DNA of 64,000 bases from Cellulosimicrobium cellulans. GTDB taxonomy: Bacteria; Actinomycetota; Actinomycetes; Actinomycetales; Cellulomonadaceae. Location: assembly GCF_007679345.1 (NCBI RefSeq), contig NZ_VEGH01000001.1, positions 1 to 64,000 of the forward strand, read 5' to 3'. The notes beneath the pieces were generated by a model. It searched no databases. It saw only the letters and a program-made list of their open reading frames with translations, and was not told the origin of the DNA. Every line of letters starts with the position of its first letter. Position 1 is the stretch's first letter. The position numbers were made by a program, and so were the translations under genes. Shown in pieces: positions 1-8,056 of the stretch.

Positions 1-59
1 AGCGCTACATCGCCCGCGACCTGTTCCGACAGCTCGAACACAGCTGCCTACCGGCTTGA
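1..59 (+). CDS. C-terminal end of a possible IS110-family transposase (partial)
   Basis: Only the last 18 codons are in the window, read from base 3 and ending in TGA at 57-59: RYIARDLFRQLEHSCLPA. The pattern RYIAR-x-[FY]-R-x-L resembles the extreme C-terminus of actinobacterial IS110/IS116/IS902 transposases, which often end in a KRYIARE-like helix. That is recognition from memory over a very short stretch, so the family call is tentative. The gene would lie just downstream of the phn/rpiR operon and converge on it. A 14-base perfect palindrome (GCCGGGGCCCCGGC) at 90-103 sits between the two stop codons and could terminate either gene. Confidence 0.4.
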   Translation, partial: RYIARDLFRQLEHSCLPA

Positions 60-104
60 CGAACCATAGGAGCGTCCCCGGGGCGGCGTGCCGGGGCCCC
101 GGCC

Positions 105-962
105 TCAGTCCGCGAGGTTGTCGCTGAGGATGTCGAGGACCTGGTCGTGCGTCGCCTGCGCGACCGACCCCGACCGCGCCGCCACGACCCCCACGAGCGA
201 CTCCACGAGCACCGCCAGGGCGATCCGGGAGGTGCGCTCCAGCTCGTGCTGGAAGGTCGTGGCGGCAGGTGCCACGACGAGCTCCACGTCGGCGAGCTCC
301 CCGAGCGGCGACCCGCGGAACGACGTCACGGCGACGACGGCGGCGCCCCCCTGCCGCGCCGCCCTCGCCACCTTGAGCGTCGCCTCGCTGGCGCCGGAAC
401 CGCTGAGGACCACGCAGCCGTCCCCGGGCACGAGCCCGCGGGCGGCGATCTGCTGCCCGATGGAGTCGGCGACGAAGTCGGCGGGCCGGCCGACGGCGGT
501 CAGCCGCATGGCCATGTCGGTGGCCAGCGGCGCGGACAGGCCGTTGGCGAGCACGAGCAGCCGCCGGGACGCGGTGAGCACGCCGACCGCCCGCTCGACG
601 GTGTCCTCGTCGAGGACGGCCGTCACCTGCGGCAGGGCCGCCGCGAGCGCCGCGATGTCCGCGCGGAGCCGGCCGAGCGCGCTCGACCCGTAGTCGACCT
701 CGTCGTCCCGGTGGGCGAGCTCGGCCGCGAGCGCCACCCGCAGCTGCGGGTAGCCCTTGTAGCCGATGGCCTGGCAGGCACGCACGACGGTCGACCGTCC
801 GACGCCGACCCGGTCGGCGACCTCCTGGGCGGTGCTCTCCACGACCCGCTCGGGCTGGTGCAGCACCTCCTCGAGCACACGGCGCTCGCTGGCGAGCACG
901 GTGGGCAGCGCGGTGGCGATCCGCACGGTGGGGTGCGCGACGACGTCAGGGCTGGACGGCAC
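105..962 (-). CDS. MurR/RpiR family transcriptional regulator with SIS domain
   Basis: The 285-residue protein has an N-terminal RpiR-type helix-turn-helix (about residues 10-80, with QEVADRVGVGRSTVVRACQAIGY) and a C-terminal SIS phosphosugar-binding domain (about 120-270, with the VLSGSGASEATL loop). Members of this family sense sugar phosphates or related phosphate esters and control the adjacent catabolic or transport genes. I chose the GTG at 962: the longer open frame upstream is only the antisense-like overlap with phnE, and this start overlaps the end of phnE by 17 bases. It is the last gene of a six-gene minus-strand operon with a phosphonate-type ABC transporter, so the ligand is probably the imported compound or its phosphate product (inference). 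Confidence 0.9.
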   Translation of the reverse strand: MPSSPDVVAHPTVRIATALPTVLASERRVLEEVLHQPERVVESTAQEVADRVGVGRSTVVRACQAIGYKGYPQLRVALAAELAHRDDEVDYGSSALGRLRADIAALAAALPQVTAVLDEDTVERAVGVLTASRRLLVLANGLSAPLATDMAMRLTAVGRPADFVADSIGQQIAARGLVPGDGCVVLSGSGASEATLKVARAARQGGAAVVAVTSFRGSPLGELADVELVVAPAATTFQHELERTSRIALAVLVESLVGVVAARSGSVAQATHDQVLDILSDNLAD

Positions 963-1812
963 GGGAACGGGCTCCCTCCATGATCCGGCGGCGCAGGGCC
1001 CCGGACGCGGCGTCGACCGCCACGGTGACGACGACGACCACGATGAGCAGCACGCCGACCGTCGACCACTGCCGGTACTGCGTGTAGGAGGTGAGCATGT
1101 CACCGATGCCGCCGACGCCGATGAGGCCGAGCACGGCGGACGAGCGGACGTTGATCTCGAACCGGTAGAGCCAGAACGACCCGAACGCGGGCAGCACCTC
1201 GGGCCAGACGCCCCAGCGGAGCACGTGGGCGCCGGAGCCGCCGGCGGCGCGCACGGCCTCGACGGGGCCGCGGCCGATGCCCTCGATCGCCTCGTAGCCC
1301 CACTTGCCGAGGGTGCCGACGCCGTTGACCGCGAGCGCCAGGGCGCCGGTCAGCGGGGTCAGGCCGGTGACGGAGAGGATCACGATGGCGATGATGATCT
1401 CGGGCACGGCCCGGATCACGGCGAACACCAGGCGCAGCGCGCCGCGCACCGGCGCGGGCCCGTGGCCGCGCGCGGCGAGCAGGCTGAGCGGCGTGGCGAC
1501 GAGGATGCCGAGCACGGTGCCGAGCCAGGCCATCGCGACGGATCGCCAGGTCTGCCGCAGCGCCTCGGGAAACGCGGACCAGTCGGGGGCGCTGAACATC
1601 AGCCACAGGTAGCGGACGACCTCCGACGGCAGGTCGGCGAGCCGACCCCAGGAGATGTCGACCGACCAGAAAGCGGCGACGACGACCACGACGACGGCCG
1701 CGGACAGCGCGCGGAGCGCGAGCCGGGACGGGCGCGGCGGCGGGACGACGGCGCCGACCAGCGGGGCGCCCCGGCCGGGGCGGGTGGTGGCGGGCGCGGC
1801 GGGGGCGGTCAC
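946..1812 (-). CDS. phnE: Phosphonate-type ABC transporter permease PhnE, second copy
   Basis: This 288-residue integral membrane protein follows a poorly conserved N-terminal tail. It has a first membrane segment near residue 40 and the binding-protein-dependent transport permease core with the EAA loop (EAVRAAGGSGAHVLRWGVWPEV, about residues 205-226). The GTG start at 1812 overlaps the TGA of the preceding permease (GTGA), and its own end overlaps the rpiR start. Together with the other PhnE it should form the membrane channel, a heterodimer rather than the homodimer of systems with one phnE. Substrate class (phosphonate, phosphite or related anion) is inferred from family and operon only. 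Confidence 0.93.
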   Translation of the reverse strand: MTAPAAPATTRPGRGAPLVGAVVPPPRPSRLALRALSAAVVVVVVAAFWSVDISWGRLADLPSEVVRYLWLMFSAPDWSAFPEALRQTWRSVAMAWLGTVLGILVATPLSLLAARGHGPAPVRGALRLVFAVIRAVPEIIIAIVILSVTGLTPLTGALALAVNGVGTLGKWGYEAIEGIGRGPVEAVRAAGGSGAHVLRWGVWPEVLPAFGSFWLYRFEINVRSSAVLGLIGVGGIGDMLTSYTQYRQWSTVGVLLIVVVVVTVAVDAASGALRRRIMEGARSRAVQP

Positions 1813-2651
1813 GTCAGCCTCCGGCGGGCGGCGCTGCTGACGGCCTCGAGGACGAGCACCACGACGAGGATCTCCAGGATGATGAGCGAGAGCTGGTCGT
1901 ACCGGTAGAACGACCGCACGGCGTCGATGAGCAGGCCCATGCCGCCCGCGCCGACCAGGCCGAGCACCGACGACGCGCGGACGTTGAGCTCCAGGACGTA
2001 GAGCAGCTGGTTCCAGAAGCCGGGCATCATGTCCGGCACCGCGACGGAGCGGTTCACCTGGAGCTGGGTGCCGCCCGCCGCGCGGGCCGCCTCGAGCGCG
2101 CCGGTGTCGGCGGCCTCCAGCTGCTCGGAGACGAGCTTGACGACGATGCCGACGTCGAACAGCACGAGCGCGAGGATGCCGGGCAGCGCGCCGACGCCGA
2201 CCATCGCGACGAGCACGGACGCGTAGAGCAGGTCGGGCACGGCCCGCACGACGTTCAGCACGCCGCGGACGGCGCCGCGCAGGACCGGGTGCGGGTTGGT
2301 GGTGCGCGCGGCCCACAGGCTGAGCGGCAGGGCGACGACGCCGGCGACGGCCGTGGCGATCACCGCCATCTGCAGCGTCTCGAGCAGCGGCTCGACGGTG
2401 CGCGGGAAGAACGACCAGTCCGGCTGGAGCAGCGCGACGATCTTGTCGGCGCCGTTCCGCCAGTTCCGGGCGAGCGCGCCGAGGTCGACCTCGACGCCGA
2501 TCCCGGGGGCGAGCGTGAGCGCGGTGACCGCGACCACGCCGGCCCAGCCGGCGGCGGCCTTCCACCGCCCCGCGGGGCGCCGCGGGGGCACCGGTGCGGG
2601 GCGCCCGGCGCGCCCCGGGCGGACGGGCGCGGCGACGTCGGCGGCGCTCAC
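1809..2651 (-). CDS. phnE: Phosphonate-type ABC transporter permease PhnE, first copy
   Basis: This 280-residue permease is paralogous to the next gene downstream. After a basic N-terminus it has a first membrane helix ([20 protein letters not shown]) and a permease core in which [20 protein letters not shown] precedes the EAA loop [20 protein letters not shown]. The C-terminus carries [11 protein letters not shown], the usual PhnE glycine motif. GTG start and TGA stop both overlap the flanking genes by four bases, so translation is coupled with phnC and phnE2. It pairs with the second PhnE to form the pore fed by PhnD and powered by PhnC. Confidence 0.93.
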   Translation of the reverse strand: MSAADVAAPVRPGRAGRPAPVPPRRPAGRWKAAAGWAGVVAVTALTLAPGIGVEVDLGALARNWRNGADKIVALLQPDWSFFPRTVEPLLETLQMAVIATAVAGVVALPLSLWAARTTNPHPVLRGAVRGVLNVVRAVPDLLYASVLVAMVGVGALPGILALVLFDVGIVVKLVSEQLEAADTGALEAARAAGGTQLQVNRSVAVPDMMPGFWNQLLYVLELNVRASSVLGLVGAGGMGLLIDAVRSFYRYDQLSLIILEILVVVLVLEAVSSAARRRLT

Positions 2652-3490
2652 GAGCCCAGCACGTCGTCGGGGCGGATCGACCGGCCGTAGATGTCCTCGA
2701 ACACCCGGTCGCTGGCGTCGGCCGCGGGGCCGTCGTAGACGACCTGACCGGCCCGCAGCCCGATCAGCCGCGTCCCGTACTCCCGGGCGAGGTCGAGCAG
2801 GTGCAGGTTCACGACGACGGTGATGCCGAGCTCGCGGTTGACCCGGCGCAGGTCCGACATGACGCCGTGCGCGGTGGGCGGGTCGAGGCTGGCGACGGGC
2901 TCGTCGGCCAGCACGGCGCGCGGCTGCTGGGCCAGCGCCCGGGCGATCGCGACGCGCTGCTGCTGCCCGCCGGACAGGTGGGCGGCGCGGTGCCAGGCCC
3001 GGTCGAGCATGCCGACCCGGTCCAGCGCCTCGTACGCCACGGCCCTGTCCTGCGCGGTGTGCGCGCCGAGCAGCGTGCGCCAGGTCGGCGCGTGCGCGAC
3101 CCGGCCGACGAGGACGTTCTGCAGCACGGTGGCGCGGCCGGCCAGGTTGAAGCTCTGGAAGATCATCCCGACCTCGCCGCGCAGCGCGCGCAGCGCGCGG
3201 CCGTGGGCCGCGGTCACGTCGTGGCCGCCGACCTCGACGGTGCCGGAGGTGACCGGCACCAGGCCGTTGAGCGTGCGGATCATCGACGACTTGCCGGAGC
3301 CGGACAGGCCGACGACGGCCACCATCTCGCCCGGCTCGAGGTCGAGCGAGACGCCGTCGAGGGCGGTCACGCCGTTCGGGTACCGCACGACGACGTCGCG
3401 CATCCGGACGGGCCACGGCGCGGGCAGCGCGGCCGCGGCGGAGTCCGCCGCGGCCGCGCCGCCCGAGGCGGCCCGGAGGCCGACGCTCAC
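2648..3490 (-). CDS. phnC: Phosphonate ABC transporter ATP-binding protein PhnC
   Basis: The 280-residue ABC ATPase has Walker [10 protein letters not shown] (about residues 60-68), a Q-loop in MIFQSFNL, the signature LSGGQQQR and Walker [13 protein letters not shown]. The switch His lies in [10 protein letters not shown]. The segment [15 protein letters not shown] after the Q-loop is typical of PhnC. The first 30 residues are an Ala-rich extension of uncertain use; an internal ATG (MRDVVV) also exists. GTG at 3490 overlaps the phnD stop (GTGA), which favours the long form. It energises uptake through the two PhnE proteins. Confidence 0.95.
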   Translation of the reverse strand: MSVGLRAASGGAAAADSAAAALPAPWPVRMRDVVVRYPNGVTALDGVSLDLEPGEMVAVVGLSGSGKSSMIRTLNGLVPVTSGTVEVGGHDVTAAHGRALRALRGEVGMIFQSFNLAGRATVLQNVLVGRVAHAPTWRTLLGAHTAQDRAVAYEALDRVGMLDRAWHRAAHLSGGQQQRVAIARALAQQPRAVLADEPVASLDPPTAHGVMSDLRRVNRELGITVVVNLHLLDLAREYGTRLIGLRAGQVVYDGPAADASDRVFEDIYGRSIRPDDVLGS

Positions 3491-4467
3491 TGCAGGCCGA
3501 GCTTCTCCGCCGCGCGGGCGACGACGTCGAGCGACGCCGGGTCGGCCGGGGCGAGCTTGGAGATCGAGTAGATGTCGGTGAGCACCTGCGAGCCCTCCTC
3601 GGTGTTCGAGAAGTCCTCGAGCGCCGTGGTGATGCGGTCCTGGAGCTCGGGCGACAGGGAGGCCGCGAGCGCGACGCCGTCGTTCGGGATCTCCTCGGTC
3701 AGGGCGAAGACGACGACCTTCTGGCCGACGTCCGGGGTGTCGCTCGCGACGATGGTGCGGGCGTCCCAGAACGAGAAGCCGACCTCGGCGTCGCCGTTGT
3801 AGACGGCCAGCACCGAGGCGTCGTTCGCCGTCACCGGGAGCTGCTCGATGTCGGCGTCGGTGTCGAGGCCGGCCTCCTGCAGCGCGAGGACGGGGTAGAT
3901 GTAGCCGGCCGGCGAGGCCGGGCCGAGGAGGGCGACCTTGGCGCCCTCGACCTTGGTGATCGAGTCCAGGCCTGCGGGGCCCTGCAGGGCGTCGGCGCCG
4001 TTGCAGAAGAGCATGCCGTCGCGCTCGACGGGCTCGTCCTCGCAGTACTTGTCCGGGTTGTTGGTCATGAACTGGGCCGGGTACGAGATGTTGCCGTTGC
4101 GCTCGGTCTGCAGGACGACGCTGGCGTCGTACATGTCCGACGCCTGCCACAGCTGGAGCGAGGGCAGGAAGCCGATCTGCGCCTGGTCGGCGCCCATCGC
4201 CTCGACGGCGGCCTGGTAGTCCTTCGACACCACACCGGTCACCTCGATGCCGAGCTCCTCGGTGAGGTGGTCGGTGAGCGGCTTCGCGGTGTCGACGAGA
4301 CCGTCCTGGTCCTGCGACGGGACGAGCGCGAGGGTGAGCGACGTGGGGTCGGCGGCCGTCTCGGCGGCGGACGGCGAGGCCTCGGCGTCGCCGGAGCAGG
4401 CCGACAGGGCGAGCGCGGCGACGGCCAGCAGGGCGGCGCCGGGCAGGACGTGCTTCGACATGGTCAT
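3487..4467 (-). CDS. phnD: Phosphonate-type ABC transporter substrate-binding lipoprotein PhnD
   Basis: The 326-residue protein begins with a lipoprotein signal peptide ending in LSAC (Cys24 lipidated), followed by a PhnD-type periplasmic-binding fold (about 45-310). Recognisable features are [20 protein letters not shown] at the N-lobe, [10 protein letters not shown], and the family pattern [15 protein letters not shown] around the hinge. It should be anchored outside the membrane and deliver ligand to PhnE. Two ATGs lie at 4467 and 4461; the first overlaps the TGA of the HAD gene as ATGA and is preferred. PhnD relatives bind phosphonates, phosphite or hypophosphite, and the exact ligand cannot be read from sequence. 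Confidence 0.95.
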   Translation of the reverse strand: MTMSKHVLPGAALLAVAALALSACSGDAEASPSAAETAADPTSLTLALVPSQDQDGLVDTAKPLTDHLTEELGIEVTGVVSKDYQAAVEAMGADQAQIGFLPSLQLWQASDMYDASVVLQTERNGNISYPAQFMTNNPDKYCEDEPVERDGMLFCNGADALQGPAGLDSITKVEGAKVALLGPASPAGYIYPVLALQEAGLDTDADIEQLPVTANDASVLAVYNGDAEVGFSFWDARTIVASDTPDVGQKVVVFALTEEIPNDGVALAASLSPELQDRITTALEDFSNTEEGSQVLTDIYSISKLAPADPASLDVVARAAEKLGLQ

Positions 4468-5270
4468 CCTTCGGTCGTGACCCGGGCGGGGACCCGGGCG
4501 GGCTGGGGCTGGGACTCGGACGGTGCGGTGCGCCCGCTCGCGCGGACCCAGTCCCGGAGCGCCGGGTACAGCGCCGGCAGGTCGGGGACGGTCCACGTGG
4601 GGCGGGCCTCCGGCGGCGGGCGCCGGGAGATGAGCGCGGTCGCGTGACCGCGGGCGGCGACGGGCGCCAGGTCGTTCGCCCAGACGTCGCCGATGCTGAG
4701 CGCGCGGACCGGGCCGGCCGGGGCGACGCCGAGCCGGTCGAGCACGGCCGCCATGCCCGCCGGCTTGCCGACCTCGGTCAGCACGCCGTCGAGGAGGCCG
4801 GCCAGTCCGAGCGCCGCGAGCGTCTCCCGGAGCCGGATGGCCGGGGCGTTGGTGGCGAGCACGACGGTGGCCTCGGTGCGGACCTCCGCGAGCACGGCGG
4901 TCAGGCCCGGCGGAGCCGCCACCGGGGCGTCGTCGGTGCCGAGGGCGTGCCGGCTCGCGAGGTAGGCGGCCGACAGCGCGAGCGGGCCGACGCCGTGCTG
5001 CTCCGCGAGGACGCGCACCAGGTCGTAGCCGTCGAGCGGCAGCAGGCCGTCGCCGGACCCGCCGCGGGCGCCGGCCCGACCCGCCCGCCGACCGGCCGGG
5101 TCCGGGTCGCCCAGCTGCTCGACCGCGGCGGTCGCCTCGGTGAGGAACGCGCGACGGGCGTCGGGAGCCAGGCTCGCCGCCGCGGCGCGGGCGTAGGCGT
5201 GCACCGGCCCGTGCCCGACGGCGACGGTGCCGTCGAAGTCGAGCAGGAGGAGGGTGTCGGTACGGCTCAC
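4464..5270 (-). CDS. HAD-superfamily hydrolase, first gene of the phn operon
   Basis: The 268-residue protein carries the HAD motif [11 protein letters not shown] (nucleophile Asp11, acid/base Asp13), motif II in VVLATNAPA, the conserved Lys in GKPAGM and motif [12 protein letters not shown]. The cap sits between motifs I and II, so it is a C1-cap phosphatase. Phosphonoacetaldehyde hydrolase (PhnX) is also a HAD enzyme but has a characteristic DxAGT start, absent here, so I do not call it PhnX. The GTG at 5270 was chosen because homology to HAD proteins begins there; the longer frame is Pro-rich. It probably dephosphorylates, or otherwise processes, the compound imported by PhnCDE. Confidence 0.85.
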   Translation of the reverse strand: MSRTDTLLLLDFDGTVAVGHGPVHAYARAAAASLAPDARRAFLTEATAAVEQLGDPDPAGRRAGRAGARGGSGDGLLPLDGYDLVRVLAEQHGVGPLALSAAYLASRHALGTDDAPVAAPPGLTAVLAEVRTEATVVLATNAPAIRLRETLAALGLAGLLDGVLTEVGKPAGMAAVLDRLGVAPAGPVRALSIGDVWANDLAPVAARGHATALISRRPPPEARPTWTVPDLPALYPALRDWVRASGRTAPSESQPQPARVPARVTTEG

Positions 5271-5332
5271 GGATCGCCTGACGTGCGGGGGCGGGTCGCC
5301 CGGTGGATCACGCCCGTCTGGACGCACCGTCC

Positions 5333-5338
5333 ACGCTA
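5333..5338 (-). promoter_or_regulatory. -10 box of the HAD-phn operon
   Basis: On the minus strand the hexamer TAGCGT stands here, matching the actinobacterial TAnnnT consensus. It predicts transcription starting near 5326, leaving a leader of about 55 bases before the GTG at 5270. No good -35 hexamer is visible at 16-19 bases, as expected for a promoter that depends on an activator. Confidence 0.5.
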
Positions 5339-5366
5339 GGGGTCCGTTCTGGACGAGATGACCACG

Positions 5367-5398
5367 GGTGGGTGAACACCGGTGAACGGCGGGCGAAC
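5367..5398 (-). promoter_or_regulatory. Candidate PHO box (PhoP direct repeats) before the phn operon
   Basis: Read on the minus strand there are three direct repeat units starting at 5398 (GTTCGCCCGCC), 5387 (GTTCACCGGT) and 5377 (GTTCACCCACC), spaced 11 and 10 bases apart. The Streptomyces PhoP operator is made of 11-base direct repeat units with GTTCACC at the core, so the match is close. The array ends about 28 bases upstream of the -10 box, where an activator would sit. This suggests phosphate-starvation control of the transporter operon. Confidence 0.6.
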
Positions 5399-5469
5399 AC
5401 TCGCCCCCGGGCGCACCGGGGTGGTCCGGGCGGCCCCTCGGCGCCGGGACGCGCGGCTAGCGTGCCGCC

Positions 5470-6294
5470 GTGCCCGACGACCTCCCCCGCACGCCCGCCG
5501 TGCCCGACGACCTCCCCCGCACGCCTGCCGCGCCCGCCCCGCGCACCGACCGCGTCGCCGCACCCGAGCGCGTCGCCGCGTCCGACGGCGTCGCCCCGTC
5601 CGACCCCCCGGACGCCGCCGCGCTGCGTGCCCTCGACGACGCCGCCCGCGCCGCGGCGTTCGACCCCGACCGCGTCCTGCGCCCCGACGGGGTCGTCGGG
5701 TGGCTCGCCACGCAGGTCGACGACGACCGCGAGCGCGGGACGTTCGGCCGGTGGGGCCGGTCGACGGTCGTGGACGAGCTGACCGGCGCCCCGGTGGTGC
5801 CGGAGCAGGTGCTCGGCTGGCTGCAGCGCCGCGCCGGGCTCCCGGTCGAGTTCCCCGGCACCGACGCCGGCCTGGCCCACGTGTACGGATACCTGCTGTC
5901 GACGGCCACGACGTCGTTCGGGCGCAAGCGCGACCGGTGGACCGGCGGCGCGCTGGCCGCCGCGCTGGGGCTCGACCCGCGGCACCTGCTCCCCTGGCAC
6001 CGTCCGGACGGCCGGACGCTGCTGGAGCGGGTGACCGACGCCGTGCTCCCGGTGCTGGCGGACCCCGCGGGGGCGCTGCTGGTCCGGGACGACGCCGTCC
6101 CCGGCACGGCCGACGCCCTGCGCACGGTGGTGGTCCGTGCGCAGGGCGTCGGGGGCGGGGCGCTGGTCTACGGGTGGGTCGGGCCGGGCGGCGTGCGCCC
6201 GGTCACCGCGTTCCCCGTCGAGGCGTCCCCGCGGTGGCTCCGCGAGACCGGGTCCCTCCTCCCGGCCCCGCGGTACAACGTGCTGGTGGGCTGA
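5470..6294 (+). CDS. Hypothetical protein, 274 residues
   Basis: No domain is recognised with confidence. The first 50 residues are low complexity and include a duplicated ten-residue block (PDDLPRTPAV, PDDLPRTPAA). The rest (about 55-274) looks globular and soluble, with LARP-like segments such as AHVYGYLLSTATTSFGRKRDRWTGG and a C-terminal WLRETGSLLPAPRYNVLVG. A TAGCGT -10 box at 5458-5463 ends six bases before the GTG, implying a leaderless transcript starting at this codon. A second GTG at 5500 opens the repeat copy. It converges on the PspC gene with three bases between stops. Confidence 0.75.
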   Translation: MPDDLPRTPAVPDDLPRTPAAPAPRTDRVAAPERVAASDGVAPSDPPDAAALRALDDAARAAAFDPDRVLRPDGVVGWLATQVDDDRERGTFGRWGRSTVVDELTGAPVVPEQVLGWLQRRAGLPVEFPGTDAGLAHVYGYLLSTATTSFGRKRDRWTGGALAAALGLDPRHLLPWHRPDGRTLLERVTDAVLPVLADPAGALLVRDDAVPGTADALRTVVVRAQGVGGGALVYGWVGPGGVRPVTAFPVEASPRWLRETGSLLPAPRYNVLVG

Positions 6295-6297
6295 GGG

Positions 6298-6729
6298 TCA
6301 GCGCGGGCCGCCCGCGGGGTCCTGCGGCGGCTGCGGGGCCGTGGGCGGCTGCGGGGCCGGCGGCTGCTCGGCCGCGCCGGCGGACGACTGCGCGTACGGG
6401 GACGACTGGGCGTAGGGGGGCTGCTGCGCGTACGGCGGCTGCTGCGGCGCCGGGTAGCCGGGCCGCGCGCCCGGGAACGCCTGCGCGTACGCGGACGGCC
6501 CGTGCACCCGGGCCACCCAGTCCTCACCCGGCATGAAGATCCACAGCAGCGGGTAGATCAGCAGCGGGCTGCCCGGCAGGACGATCATCACGATCAGGAG
6601 CAGCCAGCGCATCGGCCACGCGTCGATGCCGAACCGCCGCGCGAGGCCGGCGCAGACGCCGCCCAGGACCCGGCCGTCCAGCGGCCGGACCAGGCCGCTC
6701 CGCCACAGGGACTCGTAGATGCCGGTCAT
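6298..6729 (-). CDS. PspC-domain membrane protein
   Basis: The 143-residue protein starts with a PspC domain (about residues 8-70): WRSGLVRPLDGRVLGGVCAGLARRFG followed by a membrane segment LLLIVMIVLPGSPLLIYPLLWIFMP. The C-terminal half is a Pro/Gln/Ala-rich tail with four imperfect PYAQ repeats, probably disordered. PspC proteins act at the membrane in envelope-stress responses. The start is the ATG at 6729, where the domain begins. Upstream on the same strand are three phased CAGGGT repeats (6826-6852) like those before the two-component system at 54.5 kb. Confidence 0.88.
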   Translation of the reverse strand: MTGIYESLWRSGLVRPLDGRVLGGVCAGLARRFGIDAWPMRWLLLIVMIVLPGSPLLIYPLLWIFMPGEDWVARVHGPSAYAQAFPGARPGYPAPQQPPYAQQPPYAQSSPYAQSSAGAAEQPPAPQPPTAPQPPQDPAGGPR

Positions 6730-6825
6730 CGTCGTTCTCTCCCGTCGGGTGCCGCTGTGCGCCGCGGTGCTCCGCGACACCCCCTACGGTGCCGGTCCCG
6801 CTCGCGGCGCACATCCGGGACCGAC

Positions 6826-6857
6826 CCTGGCCGGACCCTGAACCGCACCCTGACCGG
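6826..6857 (-). promoter_or_regulatory. Phased TCAGG-type direct repeats upstream of pspC
   Basis: On the minus strand NNCAGG boxes (GTCAGG, TTCAGG, GCCAGG) occur with CAGG cores at 6849-6852, 6837-6840 and 6826-6829, that is 12 and 11 bases apart. Tandem direct repeats with a helical-turn spacing are the usual target of OmpR/PhoB-type response regulators. The spacing and core match the four boxes at 54464-54502. Confidence 0.45.
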
Positions 6858-6906
6858 CGGCGGGAACCGGTCCGGGCGCACCCCGGGCGCCCGGAGCCCG
6901 CGGGGC

Positions 6907-7608
6907 TCAGGCCGGCCGCACCCGCACGCCCGCCCCGGTGACCTCGAACCGCACGGCGGACAGGTCCGCCACGACCAGGTCGGCACCGCCGCCCGGACCC
7001 TCGGGCTCGGTCGTCCGGAGGGCGAGGACGGCCGCACCCGCCGCGCGCCCCGACAGCACGCCGGACTCGGCGTCCTCGACCACCAGGCAGCGCCGGACGT
7101 CCACGCCCAGCCGGGCGGCACCCGCGCGGTACGGCTCGGGGTCGGGCTTGCCCCGCTCGACGTCGTCGGCGGTGACCACGACCGGCGGCACCGGGAGGTC
7201 CACCGCGGCGACCCGGGCGGCGGCCAGGCGGGCCCCGCAGGAGGTGACGACGGCCGCGCGCCCTGCCGCGCCGAGCCGCAGCGCGTCGGCCGCCCCCGGC
7301 AGCACCTCGATGCCCTCGGTGTCGGACACCTCGAGGTCGACCACCCGGGCGAGGGCCGCGGCGCGCACCTCCGGGTCCCGGTCGGGCAGCAGCAGGTCGA
7401 CGATGTCCCGACCGGGGACGCCGTGGAACCGGAACGGCGCGAGGTCCGCGGTCGGCGCGCCGAACTCCGCGGCGAACCGGAGCCAGCACCGCTCGACCGA
7501 GCGGGTCGACGAGATCAGCGTGCCGTCCATGTCGAACAGGACGGCGTCGTACACCTCGCCGAGCACGTCGCGCGCGGGGGCGGGGCGGGGGCCGGTGGTC
7601 GCGGTCAT
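6907..7608 (-). CDS. HAD-superfamily hydrolase (sugar-phosphatase / phosphoglucomutase-like)
   Basis: The 233-residue protein has motif I VLFDMDGTLISS (Asp26, Asp28), motif II VVTSCG, Lys in ERGKPDPEPY and motif IV LVVEDAESGVLSG, all intact. The helical cap between residues 40 and 105 and the ESGV-type motif IV place it in the beta-phosphoglucomutase/sugar-phosphatase branch (like YfbT or GPP1). Likely substrates are small sugar or polyol phosphates. ATG at 7608 is preceded by GAGGCT at a seven-base gap, compatible with a leaderless start. It lies 177 bases upstream of pspC on the same strand. Confidence 0.88.
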   Translation of the reverse strand: MTATTGPRPAPARDVLGEVYDAVLFDMDGTLISSTRSVERCWLRFAAEFGAPTADLAPFRFHGVPGRDIVDLLLPDRDPEVRAAALARVVDLEVSDTEGIEVLPGAADALRLGAAGRAAVVTSCGARLAAARVAAVDLPVPPVVVTADDVERGKPDPEPYRAGAARLGVDVRRCLVVEDAESGVLSGRAAGAAVLALRTTEPEGPGGGADLVVADLSAVRFEVTGAGVRVRPA

Positions 7609-7622
7609 GCACCCGAGCCTCG

Positions 7623-7658
7623 CACGACCGGCACGACCGGCACGAACCGCACGACCGG
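7623..7658. repeat. Four tandem copies of a 9-base repeat
   Basis: The unit CACGACCGG occurs at 7623, 7632, 7641 (CACGAACCG) and 7650, followed by degenerate GGTCGCCGG copies to about 7680. It lies in the divergent gap between the HAD gene and the small ORF at 7913 and is probably a slippage-prone microsatellite. Confidence 0.75.
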
Positions 7659-7912
7659 CACGGTCGCCGGCGGTCGCCGGCACGGGCCCCGGCTGCCCGG
7701 CCGGTCACCTCAGGTGCTCCTCAGGGGCACCTCAGTCCGCACGGAGCCGCCTCAGGGCCGCCTCAGCCGGGTCGCACCGGCGAGCCGTGCCCCCGGACTG
7801 GTCGGTCGACCGATCCGGCGCCCCCGGCCTCAGCACCAGTGTGGTTCCTGCCGGGAGGGGCCCGGCACGCCACCGCCGGACCGGCGGGGCACGCACCACA
7901 GGGGAGACCGAC
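7659..7912. promoter_or_regulatory. Divergent intergenic region with phased CTCAGG boxes
   Basis: No gene is seen here. CTCAGG or CTCAGN boxes begin at 7709, 7720, 7731, 7751 and 7762: spacings 11, 11, 20 and 11. This regular helical phasing resembles an OmpR-family operator array and matches the boxes before the two-component genes at 54.5 kb. No convincing -10 box could be assigned. The region must hold the promoter for the small ORF and the LAL regulator. Confidence 0.45.
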
Positions 7913-8029
7913 ATGGACACCATCTGGGGCCCGGCGCTCGACGCCGAGGTGGCCTACCGCCAGGAGGTCGTCCGCGCGGCCGTGCGCGGGTCCGACCTGG
8001 GCTGGCGCTGGCGGCGCGGACGCCGCTGA
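7913..8029 (+). CDS. Small 38-residue ORF upstream of the LAL regulator
   Basis: ATG at 7913 follows a good ribosome-binding site (GGGGAGA at about 7900) and opens a 38-codon frame, MDTIWGPALDAEVAYRQEVV to the end GWRWRRGRR, with TGA at 8027-8029. The N-terminal half is acidic and amphipathic and the tail is strongly basic with two Trp. It ends 27 bases before the regulator GTG and is likely co-transcribed with it. It could be a real micro-protein or a translated leader. No family is recognised. Confidence 0.6.
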   Translation: MDTIWGPALDAEVAYRQEVVRAAVRGSDLGWRWRRGRR

Positions 8030-8056
8030 TCCGCCGACGGCAGAAGGAGGGGACGC

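Noticed and set aside
4464-5270. HAD gene of the phn operon as phosphonoacetaldehyde hydrolase PhnX
   Set aside because: Motif I reads [10 protein letters not shown]. PhnX has a distinctive DxAGT form and a Schiff-base Lys in its cap that I cannot place here.
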